DNA of 64,000 nucleotides from Candidatus Methanomassiliicoccus intestinalis Issoire-Mx1 (GCF_000404225.1 NC_021353.1:992001-1056000); one strand, 5' to 3'; shown: positions 16,195 through 23,891, numbered from the stretch's first letter. Notes: generated from the sequence alone by a model not told the origin. Numbers and translations are program-made.

Positions 16195-16443
16195 ATGCAC
16201 TATGAAGTAGTGATTGATGTGGAAGTGGTGGAGTCGCATAGCGTGAAATTAGATTCAGATGAGAAATTAACATATGAAGATTTAGCATACAGAGCTTTTC
16301 AGGCTGTCAGAGAAGGAAAGAGCGATCGTATAGAAGCGGATTGTAGGGACTACTGGGAAATGATCGAGATTTACGAAGGCGACTTACTAACTGAAGAATT
16401 CACGTTGACCGAAGAAGATTGTGACGATGGCTGGAGGGATTAA
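16195..16443 (+). CDS. Small acidic 'MHY' family protein 1
   Basis: 82 residues, starting MHYEVVIDVEV and continuing with DSDEKLTYEDLAYRAFQAV and an acidic end (TEEDCDDGWRD). Shares MHYxVxxxVxV...(D/E)xxxxLTxxxLAxxAFxxV with the next two genes and with 19308-19598. Very acidic. This could suit a DNA-mimic or a dimerising adaptor, but only composition supports that. Confidence 0.55.
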   Translation: MHYEVVIDVEVVESHSVKLDSDEKLTYEDLAYRAFQAVREGKSDRIEADCRDYWEMIEIYEGDLLTEEFTLTEEDCDDGWRD

Positions 16444-16444
16444 A

Positions 16445-16672
16445 ATGCACTATGGCGTATACGTGAATGTAGATGTCACGGAATTGCACTATATAGAAAT
16501 AGATTCAGATGAAAAATTAACTGGGTCTGAGCTGGCAAAAAGGGCTTTTGAGAGTGTTGAACGTGATGGCGGCTGGTGTTTACAAAAATTTTATAATGAT
16601 TACGATGAGGACACCCTTGAAGTCGAGGAAGGCGAGTTAAAAGAAGAGGAGGACGCTAAAAATGCACTATGA
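16445..16672 (+). CDS. Small acidic 'MHY' family protein 2
   Basis: 75 residues from the ATG at 16445, right after the previous stop (GGATTAAAATG). MHYGVYVNVDV, then DSDEKLTGSELAKRAFESV and a Glu-rich tail (EVEEGELKEEED). Tandem paralogue of protein 1; the stop overlaps the start of protein 3. Confidence 0.55.
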   Translation: MHYGVYVNVDVTELHYIEIDSDEKLTGSELAKRAFESVERDGGWCLQKFYNDYDEDTLEVEEGELKEEEDAKNAL

Positions 16673-16865
16673 AGTAACGATTGAAGTTATAAAAAGGGAA
16701 TGGCATGAAGTCGAATTAGATTATTATAGGAAATTAACTCGCTCAGAGCTGGCGGATGCCGCTTTTAAAGTAGTTAAGCGAGATCCTTTGGAGAGCCTCG
16801 TAGATGAGGACTACGATAATTGGGAAAGTATTGACGTTGATAAAGGCGAATTAGAAGGCGAGTGA
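16662..16865 (+). CDS. Small acidic 'MHY' family protein 3
   Basis: 67 residues, ATG after AAGAGGAGGACGC. MHYEVTIEVIKREWHEVELD, then LTRSELADAAFKVVKRD and an acidic end. Third tandem paralogue, starting inside the end of protein 2. Divergence among the copies is high except for the N-terminal strand and the LTxxELA helix. Confidence 0.55.
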   Translation: MHYEVTIEVIKREWHEVELDYYRKLTRSELADAAFKVVKRDPLESLVDEDYDNWESIDVDKGELEGE

Positions 16866-16869
16866 TATC

Positions 16870-17283
16870 ATGTATGACTTCAAAGAAAAAATAGTTACTG
16901 TATCCACTCATGACGGCGATTATACGAGGGATTTTAAAGTCACATCGTATATAAATTGCCCCTTTTGTGATAACAAGAAAGATGAATTGTTTTGGTGCGG
17001 AATAAAAATTTATACTGAATTCAAGAAAATCGGTGAGCCATGCCGTGACTGGGATGGTGTGCCTATACCGTACACAATGTGCTATCACTCAAATGTATTT
17101 AGAGAGTCGGAACACGATCCGCAAGTATTCTGCCCGCTGCAAAGAAAATACAATGAGCGATTGAAAATGGACGAATCGATTGAGATTAAAGATGAATTCA
17201 ATGAAACCTCAACACGCTTGGATAATACAGATTCTGCAGATGATCAAGACGGAGCGACTGGAGTCTATCCGGATAAAAGATAA
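16870..17283 (+). CDS. Zinc-finger hypothetical protein
   Basis: 137 residues. N-terminal beta region (KIVTVSTHDGDYTRDFKV), then CPFCDNKKDELFWCG (near 37-51), later CYHSN (near 74) and CPLQRKYNERLK (near 92), a plausible zinc site or sites. Acidic C-terminus (DNTDSADDQDGA). Four bases after MHY protein 3. No family recognised. Confidence 0.5.
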   Translation: MYDFKEKIVTVSTHDGDYTRDFKVTSYINCPFCDNKKDELFWCGIKIYTEFKKIGEPCRDWDGVPIPYTMCYHSNVFRESEHDPQVFCPLQRKYNERLKMDESIEIKDEFNETSTRLDNTDSADDQDGATGVYPDKR

Positions 17284-17338
17284 TTCCCTGATCTCTGAAA
17301 ATATTTGAAACTCTGGCTATACAAAAAAAGTGATTAAA

Positions 17339-17428
17339 ATGACATTTGAAAATATATTATGGAACAGCACAGGCTCTGCAGATACACCCCGCATCAAGTC
17401 TGAAAGGCAGCCTACTGATATGTGGTGA
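17339..17428 (+). CDS. Very small ORF
   Basis: 29 residues (begins MTFENILWNSTGS), ATG after AAAAAAGTGATTAAA. Its TGA overlaps the ATG of the next gene in the TGATG arrangement used throughout this operon. Too short for family assignment; included because spacing and overlap fit the operon pattern. Confidence 0.3.
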   Translation: MTFENILWNSTGSADTPRIKSERQPTDMW

Positions 17429-17619
17429 TGAAATTGATGAGAAATGATCTTAAAACAGATGCAGAGACGCACGAAGGCCGTAGCGGCTTACTGCTCACTG
17501 ACGATCAACTGATAAATCTCAGAATTTGGGATAAAACAGTGTTTGTGGGAGATGATTCTGAGGCATCAGAAGAGCTTGCTGAAAGGACGCGCAAAACCAA
17601 AGGCGGTGAAAAGGAATGA
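17428..17619 (+). CDS. Small hypothetical protein
   Basis: 63 residues from the ATG at 17428, overlapping the previous TGA; GTG codons lie 3 and 6 bp earlier. Polar and charged (LLTDDQLINLRIWDKTVFVG, ELAERTRKTKGGEKE). No family recognised. Overlaps the next short frame by ATGA. Confidence 0.4.
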   Translation: MKLMRNDLKTDAETHEGRSGLLLTDDQLINLRIWDKTVFVGDDSEASEELAERTRKTKGGEKE

Positions 17620-17708
17620 TTACCGAACCTGCACCGGCATATTCAGCGGCGAAGCTGAGGGAATATTCTGCATTTTTTAAAAATGCAACTGGCTTGGATA
17701 TGGAGTGA
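17616..17708 (+). CDS. Very small ORF
   Basis: 30 residues (begins MITEPAPAYSAAKLREYS), ATG after GTGAAAAGGA and overlapping the previous stop. Ends just before the next gene. Included on the strength of the ribosome-binding site and overlap; function unknown. Confidence 0.3.
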   Translation: MITEPAPAYSAAKLREYSAFFKNATGLDME

Positions 17709-17713
17709 CGGAT

Positions 17714-17983
17714 ATGGCAGAATGGATATATCACACCGATGAATCTGAATTTAAAAGAGTAAAACACGACTTATGCATTTATTTCTATAAACATAAAAAA
17801 GCTCCGTCAAAAGATGTGATACCTACGAGCGGCGATCTGATCACATTCATGCTGCCGGATGATGTGGCAGTATATGTGATATCAAAGGTAGAAGCGGTAC
17901 CTGAAGGCAGGTATGGCGCATACTGTTGTTTTTTGAAAGAGAGACTGCAGTCAGAATACTACGGACCGGGGGTATCTCAGTGA
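17714..17983 (+). CDS. Hypothetical protein
   Basis: 89 residues from the ATG at 17714 (a GTG lies at 17705). Contains HDLCIYFYKHKKAPSKD, then a short beta segment (GDLITFMLPDDVAVYVIS), which is reminiscent of the DUF3850/ASCH-like fold; this resemblance is weak. Its stop overlaps the GTG of the next gene. Confidence 0.45.
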   Translation: MAEWIYHTDESEFKRVKHDLCIYFYKHKKAPSKDVIPTSGDLITFMLPDDVAVYVISKVEAVPEGRYGAYCCFLKERLQSEYYGPGVSQ

Positions 17984-18270
17984 GTGAGATCGAGAACCAG
18001 CACCATGGAGATGTTCACTGCCCAGGATGTGGTGAATATTGCACATACTCTCACAATGGCCAGGAAATGATAACGGAATGTAAAGACTGCAACAGCATCA
18101 GAATAGAGTTGGGAGGATCCCCCTTTCCCTATATCTCCAAGACACGGTCATACTGCCCGTTCTGCGGCAGTGCTATACAGAGATACAAGATCAGTGACTG
18201 CGGAGAAGCTGTCCAGTTCTGCGGAGTATGCTATACTCAATTTATAAAACTTCAGGAGGAAGGACAATGA
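17980..18270 (+). CDS. Double zinc-ribbon protein
   Basis: 96 residues from GTG at 17980, overlapping the preceding TGA. Knuckles CPGCGEYC (residue 14), CKDC (34), CPFCG (58), CGVC (78) give two zinc ribbons. Immediately precedes the PCNA-like gene, with overlapping start. Probably a nucleic-acid or protein-binding accessory factor; same general type as 13641-13949. Confidence 0.6.
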   Translation: MSEIENQHHGDVHCPGCGEYCTYSHNGQEMITECKDCNSIRIELGGSPFPYISKTRSYCPFCGSAIQRYKISDCGEAVQFCGVCYTQFIKLQEEGQ

Positions 18271-18971
18271 CAGAAAATAGTATTAAAGGTAAAGAATTAA
18301 TTATACTGGCTAGAACACTGCATGCCTTTGATGAATATATCAACATCATGAAAGACATTCTTACAACTTATGACGATACAGTTCTCATCGAGGCTAAACG
18401 TATCGATGGCAGCACTCTCTTCCGATTGCCGGCGTGTGACACGGATTTAAGAATCAATTTGTCTCAGCTTTCATATCTGGACTTGGATGAAGATGCCGTT
18501 TATTACACCAGGCTCAGCAAGGATAATTTTGAAATATATAACGAAAAAGAATCGTATTTATTAGGGTTATCCAACGCACCAGTCGGCAGAAAGATTCCTG
18601 TACTTTCCAGTATCGCGGATAAAACTCCAGTAGAAGCCAGTATCAGCCAGGCAGATCTGCGCCGTTTTATGATGACCTGCAATAATTATGTTCCTGACAG
18701 CAGCTGCATTCGTTTTCATACCGACCCCTTGGGAGGCATCATCATGTCAAACAGCGATAAGAAATACAATTTCCATCTGAACGGCATCTTTACCGGCGGA
18801 AAGCATTCAAGCATCATATACCATAGATTTTTGTTTAGGCTTGCTGGAGTAATGTCAGGCGAGGTTAAAATCTCCTTTGGAACAAACTATCCAGTCAGAT
18901 TTGAGTGGACCAACTGCGGCTATTCCTATCTGGCGTATATTGTCCCCATACCAGGAGGCAGGCTGGAATGA
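18267..18971 (+). CDS. Divergent PCNA-like sliding clamp (tentative)
   Basis: 234 residues from the ATG after CAGGAGGAAGGAC. Size matches a PCNA monomer (about 245). The layout fits two clamp halves: an early segment DLRINLSQLSYLDLDEDAVYY followed by LSKDNFEIY (compare the PCNA VALV-L..F..Y region), a central linker, and a final strand set GEVKISFGTNYPVRFEW ending in YLAYIVPI, like the PCNA C-terminal sheet. With MCM in the same operon this suggests an element-specific replication clamp. Sequence identity to known PCNA is low, so the call needs a profile or structure search. Confidence 0.45.
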   Translation: MTENSIKGKELIILARTLHAFDEYINIMKDILTTYDDTVLIEAKRIDGSTLFRLPACDTDLRINLSQLSYLDLDEDAVYYTRLSKDNFEIYNEKESYLLGLSNAPVGRKIPVLSSIADKTPVEASISQADLRRFMMTCNNYVPDSSCIRFHTDPLGGIIMSNSDKKYNFHLNGIFTGGKHSSIIYHRFLFRLAGVMSGEVKISFGTNYPVRFEWTNCGYSYLAYIVPIPGGRLE

Positions 18972-19306
18972 AGACAGGTGTTTCCAATCCTCAGCAAGTT
19001 ACAGGCAAGTTAGATCTGGCTGCTGAAAATTCTGCTTTTCCAGCAAGTCCTCAGCAAGTTACAAGCAAGTTAGAATGTGAAGCTGCAGAGCGCTGTCTTG
19101 CCCGCTGCATGATGGATTGGCCGGGAGCACTAGACTATGAAGCTCTGCGCAGCCACCTGATAGCAAACTCTCACGATCCGCATGACCTGCTCAGCGCAGT
19201 AGATCACATGCTGAAAGAAAAATGGATCAGAGAAGAGGGCGGCCTCTGGAGCATCACGCAGAAAGGTATCGGCCACTTTTTCAGACTGGATGATGGAGAT
19301 GATTGA
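18968..19306 (+). CDS. wHTH protein with duplicated N-terminal peptide
   Basis: 112 residues, ATG overlapping the clamp-like gene's stop. The N-terminus contains a 20-residue repeat (PQQVTGKLDL and PQQVTSKLEC), from a 27-bp direct repeat at 18988-19014 and 19048-19074. The C-terminal half is a winged helix (YEALRSHLIAN, LLSAVDHMLKEKWI, WSITQKGIGHFFR). The ending HFFR-x-DD/DR recurs in the wHTH at 23892-24443. The peptide does not match a PIP box, lacking the aromatic pair. Confidence 0.55.
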   Translation: MKTGVSNPQQVTGKLDLAAENSAFPASPQQVTSKLECEAAERCLARCMMDWPGALDYEALRSHLIANSHDPHDLLSAVDHMLKEKWIREEGGLWSITQKGIGHFFRLDDGDD

Positions 19307-19307
19307 A

Positions 19308-19598
19308 ATGCATTATTATTCGACAGACATAACCATACATTTGACTCGTGATTATCGCGTAGAATTTGAGTCTGAAGATGAGCTGACTATCGATGAAGCA
19401 TATGATTTGGTATTCCGTGCAATCAGAGACGGTTTTTCATCAATCAATTGGGACTCTGGATGCGGCAGGCTGGAATTCCATACAAGTGACGGTAGAAGCA
19501 GAAATATTGACAATATCGGCATAGATCTGCAAGATGAACACATGGAGCGGGGGCACTTCGAAATGTCAGAAGATATACTCAACGAGGACGGTGACTGA
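19308..19598 (+). CDS. Small acidic 'MHY' family protein 4
   Basis: 96 residues from the ATG at 19308. MHYYSTDITIHLTRDYRVEF, then DELTIDEAYDLVFRAIRDG and an acidic tail (SEDILNEDGD). Shares the N-terminal strand, LT helix and acidity with the three tandem genes at 16195-16865, 2.4 kb upstream, so this is a dispersed paralogue. Confidence 0.5.
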   Translation: MHYYSTDITIHLTRDYRVEFESEDELTIDEAYDLVFRAIRDGFSSINWDSGCGRLEFHTSDGRSRNIDNIGIDLQDEHMERGHFEMSEDILNEDGD

Positions 19599-19665
19599 AT
19601 GTGTCTTGCGGAAAGACAATTTGTTCAATACCCGCGTCAGTCATCTTTCAGGTCAGGTGATGACT
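19597..19665 (+). pseudogene. 22-codon remnant matching the tail of a wHTH gene
   Basis: ATG overlapping the previous stop; ends in SSFRSGDD then TGA. The DNA (TTTCAGGTCAGGTGATGACTGATG) matches the end of the wHTH gene at 24422-24443 and its junction with the following zinc-protein gene. It appears to be a recombination scar carrying only the tail of the upstream gene. Confidence 0.35.
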
Positions 19666-19666
19666 G

Positions 19667-19981
19667 ATGCGTATGATGTTATGCAGACACTGTAAGCACA
19701 TAACCCGTGAAAATGCATGTGTTGACGGCATAAGCAGGACTCTGCTTAGATGTGACATTCTGAATGCAAATCAATTTTTCACCGCCTACAGAATGAATAT
19801 CTGTGAATTGTTCGAAGCAGATCCATCATATTGCTGCGTTTTAGACTGGAAAAGTCGTTTTGATAAAGAAGGAGGGATAATAAATGCTCCGTTTTATAGA
19901 TCTCTTCGCCGGAATCGGCGGTTTCAGGATGGGCATGGAACAGGCAGGCCACAGATGCGCCGGTTATGTGGAGATAGATAA
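19667..19981 (+). CDS. Cys-rich small protein, paralogue of 24440-24754, C-terminus altered
   Basis: 104 residues. The N-terminal 50 residues (LCRHCKHITRENACVDG, RCDILNANQFFTAYRMNIC) closely match the gene at 24440 (LCRHCKHTTRE, GCDLLNADEYLTAYKTNVC). After about residue 60 similarity is lost and the frame overlaps the methyltransferase start by 98 bp, so the C-terminus is probably a replaced or broken version. The CxxC and spaced Cys suggest metal binding. Confidence 0.5.
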   Translation: MRMMLCRHCKHITRENACVDGISRTLLRCDILNANQFFTAYRMNICELFEADPSYCCVLDWKSRFDKEGGIINAPFYRSLRRNRRFQDGHGTGRPQMRRLCGDR

Positions 19982-20784
19982 GTATGCCCGCCGCAGCTAT
20001 GAAGCAGTCTACGACACAGAAGGCGAGTGGAGTGCAGCAGATATTAGATGTGTTTCTGCTGGCGAGCTCAGAGCCATCGGCAGGATCGACTGTTTCTGCG
20101 GAGGATTTCCGTGCCAGACTTTCTCAATTGCAGGAAGAAGATCTGGATTTGAAGATACTCGCGGAACTCTTTTCTTTGAAATCGCCAGACTTGCGCAGAG
20201 CATCAGACCGCCTCTTCTGTTCCTTGAGAACGTTAAAGGTCTGCTCAGTCACGGGGGGGGGGGCGTTTAAAACAATCCTCACTACGCTGGATGATCTGGG
20301 GTATGATGCGGAATGGCAGGTGCTTAACAGCAAGGATTTCGGAGTGCCCCAAAACAGAGAACGTGTGTACATTGTTGGATATCTTAGAGGAAAATGCAGC
20401 GGACAAGTATTCCCTCTCGGAGAAATCCCGTGCAAGACTGAGGCTGTTCCAATGAAGAATATCGGCACGAGACTGATACAGGTTGGAATAATTGACAGAA
20501 CCTACGAATCATCTGGTCGTGTGTTCTCTTCCAACGGTCTCTCGCCTACTCTTGTGATCCCGGGGGGCGGAGGCCGGACGGTGAAAATACTGAACGGCGG
20601 CAGAGTGCGCTGCCTTACTCCGAGGGAGTATTGGAGGCTGCAGGGTTTCCCAGACTGGGCATTCGAGAGAGCTGAAAAAGTAAACTCCGATACTCAGCTA
20701 TACAAACAGGCTGGCAACTCGGTGACTGTTCCGGTTATTGCCGCCATCGCTGATAAACTTTCATCAATAATAATTTCAAATTAA
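19884..20784 (+). CDS. C5-cytosine DNA methyltransferase, split by a poly-G frameshift
   Basis: ATG after AAGGAGGGATAATAA. Motif I DLFAGIGGFRMGME (residues 6-19), motif IV catalytic GGFPCQTFS (near 74), motif VI ENVKGLL (near 115), then a run of 11 G (20253-20263) puts the frame into HGGGGV-stop. The second frame continues without loss: FKTILTTLDDLGYDAEWQVL, motif VIII QNRERVYIVG, a short target-recognition region, and motif X QAGNSVTVPV. Ten G (or 13) would give one intact enzyme of about 300 residues. No matching restriction enzyme is visible beside it. It is an orphan, potentially phase-variable DNA methyltransferase of the Dcm family; as written it is off. Confidence 0.88.
20253..20263. 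repeat. Homopolymer run of 11 G in the methyltransferase gene
   Basis: Eleven consecutive G between conserved motifs VI and VIII of the C5 methyltransferase. The residues it encodes (a few Gly after LLSH) lie at a loop where extra Gly should be tolerated. Loss of one G, or gain of two, restores the full frame. Confidence 0.95.
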
Positions 20785-20798
20785 TAGGAGACATTTAC

Positions 20799-21587
20799 AT
20801 GGATGACAGTGAAAACTATGAAACACTTGAACATATTAAATTAGTAAATAATATAGGAATTAGCATTATTACCCAGCTGCAAAGGAGGCTCTTATTACAC
20901 GATGCATCTAAGCTTGAAGAGCCTGAAGCAGATGCTTTCCGCAGGGCAGTGGATCTCAGTAAAATCGAATACAGCTCGGAAGACTACAATGCATCGCTGA
21001 AGAGCTTAGAGGATGCATTGAAACATCACTATCAGTGCAACCGTCATCATCCGGAACATTTTGAGAGCGGCATATCCGGCATGAATCTGGTAGACATCTG
21101 CGAGATGTTCATCGACTGGTCTGCTGCATGTCAGAGGACTAAAAACGGGGACATCAGAAAGAGCATAGTTCAGAATCAGAAAAGATTCGGCTTCTCAGAC
21201 GACCTCTGCTCCATCTTTCAGAATACTGCCGACCTTTTGGATATCTGCTCAAAAGACTGTGGCATGAACAGAAACGACAGTGAGATCTGTAAGACAGACA
21301 ATAATGTGCAGGAAGTGAGCCAGACTCTGCTGCTTGATGCTGAGTACCTCAGCGAATTAGACCTATTTGTTCTCAATATCCCAGGCATTCGGATGATGAC
21401 TCGCGCTGAGCTGCAGGAATCAGCTGCAGAGCTGAGGGGCGACTCTCAGAAATACTCAGAAGGAATCGAAGAGTCGATAGATACTTTAGTGGATATCGGA
21501 GCGTTTGGCAAAAGAGGCGGCTATTATTTCACTTCAGCATACGGATGGAAGCTGAAAAAGCATCTGTCACTTGTTGAACAGGAGTGA
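20799..21587 (+). CDS. DUF5662-type protein fused to a C-terminal winged helix
   Basis: 262 residues, ATG after AATAGGAGACATTTAC. The N-terminal 150 residues carry HDASKLEEPEADAF, HHYQCNRHHPEHF and MNLVDICEMFIDW, the His-rich pattern of the phage-associated DUF5662 family, which looks like an HD-type metal-binding helical fold. After a linker, the C-terminus (MMTRAELQESAAELRG, SIDTLVDIGAFGKRGGYYF) is a wHTH with wing ending TSAYGWKLKKHL. The fusion is unusual. Enzymatic activity is not established. Confidence 0.65.
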   Translation: MDDSENYETLEHIKLVNNIGISIITQLQRRLLLHDASKLEEPEADAFRRAVDLSKIEYSSEDYNASLKSLEDALKHHYQCNRHHPEHFESGISGMNLVDICEMFIDWSAACQRTKNGDIRKSIVQNQKRFGFSDDLCSIFQNTADLLDICSKDCGMNRNDSEICKTDNNVQEVSQTLLLDAEYLSELDLFVLNIPGIRMMTRAELQESAAELRGDSQKYSEGIEESIDTLVDIGAFGKRGGYYFTSAYGWKLKKHLSLVEQE

Positions 21588-21592
21588 TCTGC

Positions 21593-21763
21593 ATGAATGT
21601 TCTGCTGATCGATGCTGACTCGAAAATTCCCAATCTGGCATTAATGAAACTGTCAGCGTATCATAAAGCACTAGGGGATGACGTAGGTTTCAGCATCTCC
21701 GATCCGCTGCAGCCTGAGAAGCAGATGCACTTCAGCAGTGATGCCAGGGTGATGTATCAATGA
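21593..21763 (+). pseudogene. Truncated N-terminus of a B12-binding-like radical SAM protein
   Basis: 56 residues. The start, MNVLLIDADSKIPNLALMK, matches the opening of phage and archaeal radical SAM proteins with a cobalamin-binding-like N-terminal domain. The protein ends after HFSSDARVMYQ, long before any CxxxCxxC cluster. Its stop overlaps the next ATG (CAATGA). Either a remnant after deletion or a retained short peptide; similarity judged by eye. Confidence 0.45.
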
Positions 21764-22419
21764 ATCTTCAGGAAGCGAAAGAGAAGATTCAGAAGTGCCT
21801 TGCCCTTTCAGACTCTCCGAATGAGCATGAGGCACAGACTGCCCTTCTGATGGCCAGAAAGCTCATGGCATCATACAAGCTGTCAGATGCCGATCTCACA
21901 AAGACACCGTCCAGTTTGGAGGTGGAGAAAAGGCTTACAAGCATAACCTATTCAAGAAGGCGTGATGCATGGATAGGTGCTCTTGCAAACCTGATCGCTG
22001 AAAAGCACTGCTGCAGCAGCTGCTATACACACGAGTACAACAAACAGACACGGTTTGTGGAGATGATCGGTTTTCCCGATGATCTTGATTTGTGCATTAG
22101 GGCGTTTGAGTATGCTGTCTATGCTGTCCACACTAACATAATCTACAGAAAGCCAGCACATGAGATGTCATATGCACTCGGCTTCATTAATGGTTTGAAA
22201 AAGGCCTATGATCATCAAGACGAATGTGAAGAAACAGCTCTGGTGGCCATCATTCCTAAAGAAGTCACAGAGTATGTAAAATCCACCGTCAAGTTTCTGA
22301 AGGAGGAGCCTAACGAACGCACCAGGGCATACTGTGCCACATCATACAGCCTTGGAGTGCTGGATGGAAAGAATCATCTGACCAAGAAGATCTGTAAAGC
22401 AGAGGAGGGATCAGCGTGA
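21760..22419 (+). CDS. DUF2786-domain protein
   Basis: 219 residues. The N-terminal EKIQKCLALSDSPNEHEAQTALLMARKLM is the DUF2786 signature (broken in reading at residue 20), common in phage and plasmid proteins. The following domain (RRRDAWIGALANLIAEKHCC, FVEMIGFPDDLDLCIRAFEY, SYALGFINGLKKAYD) matches the usual partner domain of these proteins. Function undetermined in the family. Overlaps the preceding stop by 4 bp. Confidence 0.7.
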   Translation: MNLQEAKEKIQKCLALSDSPNEHEAQTALLMARKLMASYKLSDADLTKTPSSLEVEKRLTSITYSRRRDAWIGALANLIAEKHCCSSCYTHEYNKQTRFVEMIGFPDDLDLCIRAFEYAVYAVHTNIIYRKPAHEMSYALGFINGLKKAYDHQDECEETALVAIIPKEVTEYVKSTVKFLKEEPNERTRAYCATSYSLGVLDGKNHLTKKICKAEEGSA

Positions 22420-22508
22420 TATATCAGATCCCGTGTGTGATGCTGCAAAATCCAGCACATCTGCTGGGAAGGAGGTTGGTCATCAGACCAAAGGAGGCTT
22501 CTGTATGA
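22416..22508 (+). CDS. Very small ORF between DUF2786 and Dam genes
   Basis: 30 codons from GTG (MIYQIPCVMLQNPAHLLGRR), after AGAGGAGGGATCA. It overlaps the DUF2786 stop and its own TGA overlaps the ATG of the Dam-type gene (GTATGA). That nesting matches the operon's style. May be only a coupling leader. Confidence 0.3.
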   Translation: MIYQIPCVMLQNPAHLLGRRLVIRPKEASV

Positions 22509-23368
22509 CCCTGCCGCCTTTCCCATATTATGGAGCGAAGACGAAGCATCTCAGATTCCTGCTGCCCCTGCTCCCTCAGACAAAATGCTACTGTGAGCCT
22601 TTCGGCGGTTCAATGGCCGTCATGCTGGCAAGAACACCATCCGAGGTCGAGACCTACAACGATATCGATTCAAACGTGGTGAACTTTTTCAGAGTCCTGA
22701 GAGAGCAGCCTGACAAACTGCTCAGAATGCTGGAGCTCACTCCGTTTTCCAGGGAAGAGTACAATCTGGCCAGGGATATGGAGAAAGAAAGCGATCTTGA
22801 AAGAGCTAGAATGTTCTTTCTCAGAGCCTCGGTATCATACGGTGCCAGATATTCCAGGGGAGCATTCAATACAACCAACAACAATTCTGTAAACGGGGTG
22901 CCTGAAAGAATCTCAAGGTACCGCAGGTACCTGGGAAGGCTGGAGGCCGTTTCAGAACGCATACTCAGGATACAGATCGAAAACCTCGATGCTCTGGACA
23001 TTATCAAAAGGTACGATACCCCGGATACCCTTTTTTACTGCGATCCTCCGTATGATCACAGTGCAAGGGTTCAGGACAGATGCTACAAAGTAGAGCCTGA
23101 CAGCACATACCACCGCCTCATTGCCTCTGCTCTCAGATCTATTGAGGGTTATGCTGCCATTTCGGGCTACAAGAGCAGACTCTATGAGGAGCTTTACTCA
23201 GGCTGGTACTGCACGGAGGACAAGCCGAACCGTTACAATGAGAATCACAGTGAAAGGACAGAGGTTCTCTGGACTAACTATAATCCAGAAACGTTTGAGA
23301 AAATTAGCATCATGCCCCAGGTTAAGCAGCTAAATCTTGACGGGATTGAAGGAGGTGCGTGTCAATGA
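22505..23368 (+). CDS. D12-class N6-adenine DNA methyltransferase (Dam-like)
   Basis: 287 residues from the ATG after AAAGGAGGCTTCTGT. Motif X PYYGAKTKHL (7-16), motif I CEPFGGSMAVML (33-44), target-region residues, and motif IV catalytic DPPY (near 180) followed by the helical end. This is the MethyltransfD12 family that methylates adenine in short palindromes. No restriction partner beside it, so it is likely an orphan used for host mimicry or self-protection of the element. Second methyltransferase of the island. Confidence 0.87.
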   Translation: MTLPPFPYYGAKTKHLRFLLPLLPQTKCYCEPFGGSMAVMLARTPSEVETYNDIDSNVVNFFRVLREQPDKLLRMLELTPFSREEYNLARDMEKESDLERARMFFLRASVSYGARYSRGAFNTTNNNSVNGVPERISRYRRYLGRLEAVSERILRIQIENLDALDIIKRYDTPDTLFYCDPPYDHSARVQDRCYKVEPDSTYHRLIASALRSIEGYAAISGYKSRLYEELYSGWYCTEDKPNRYNENHSERTEVLWTNYNPETFEKISIMPQVKQLNLDGIEGGACQ

Positions 23369-23613
23369 GCTATCCTCTTGTTCATTACCGCAAGCTGCCA
23401 GAGGCTCTATTTCTCAAGCTGGAGCGCGGAGAAATTGACACGATAGTCTGCTATGACCCTTACTGCGATATATCTGCAGGAGACACGTTCTGCATTTTCC
23501 TTTTCAACACAAAGACGGAAATGACAGTGCGTAAGCTGTACCGCAGAGTAGCCGATACCCCGATCCGCAGGCCTGGAGGCTATGCGGAAGTCAATGTAGG
23601 TGCGTCAAGATGA
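23365..23613 (+). CDS. Hypothetical DUF3850/ASCH-like small protein
   Basis: 82 residues from the ATG after GGAGGTGCGTGTCA. HYRKLPEALFLKLERGEI and YCDISAGDTFCIFLFN, then a basic strand (MTVRKLYRRVADT), resemble the small beta-barrel RNA-binding ASCH/PUA-like proteins of phages; similarity is tentative. Overlaps the next gene by 4 bp. Confidence 0.4.
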   Translation: MSYPLVHYRKLPEALFLKLERGEIDTIVCYDPYCDISAGDTFCIFLFNTKTEMTVRKLYRRVADTPIRRPGGYAEVNVGASR

Positions 23614-23891
23614 CTGAAACCTACTTCGACAGACTGGTAAAAGATGTTCTTTTAGTCATCAACAATCACCCAGGCTGCTGCTCCTACACAGACCTCTTGG
23701 ATTATGCTGGATCTAAGAACATTTCAGAAGGAGGCCTGGGCTCAGTGCTGTCGCACCTGAGTCTGATGGAATTTGTAACGGTTTCAGAAAAAACAGTCTA
23801 TAAAATAACCGCAAAGGGAACGATGCATCTGCGGAAATGCAGGGCGCTGCCAGACAATCAGACTAAATTAGATTTTTTAGAGGGATTATAA
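23610..23891 (+). CDS. Winged-helix protein
   Basis: 93 residues. Helix VKDVLLVINNHPGCCSYTDL, recognition region GGLGSVLSHLSLMEFV, wing VYKITAKGTMHLRKC. A one-domain wHTH at the head of a small regulator cluster; the stop abuts the next ATG. No private operator is seen here, unlike the array regulators. Confidence 0.55.
   Translation: MTETYFDRLVKDVLLVINNHPGCCSYTDLLDYAGSKNISEGGLGSVLSHLSLMEFVTVSEKTVYKITAKGTMHLRKCRALPDNQTKLDFLEGL

Noticed and set aside
18968..19100. Repeated PQQVT peptide as a pair of PIP boxes for the neighbouring clamp-like protein
   Set aside because: The motif lacks the aromatic residues required in a PIP box.
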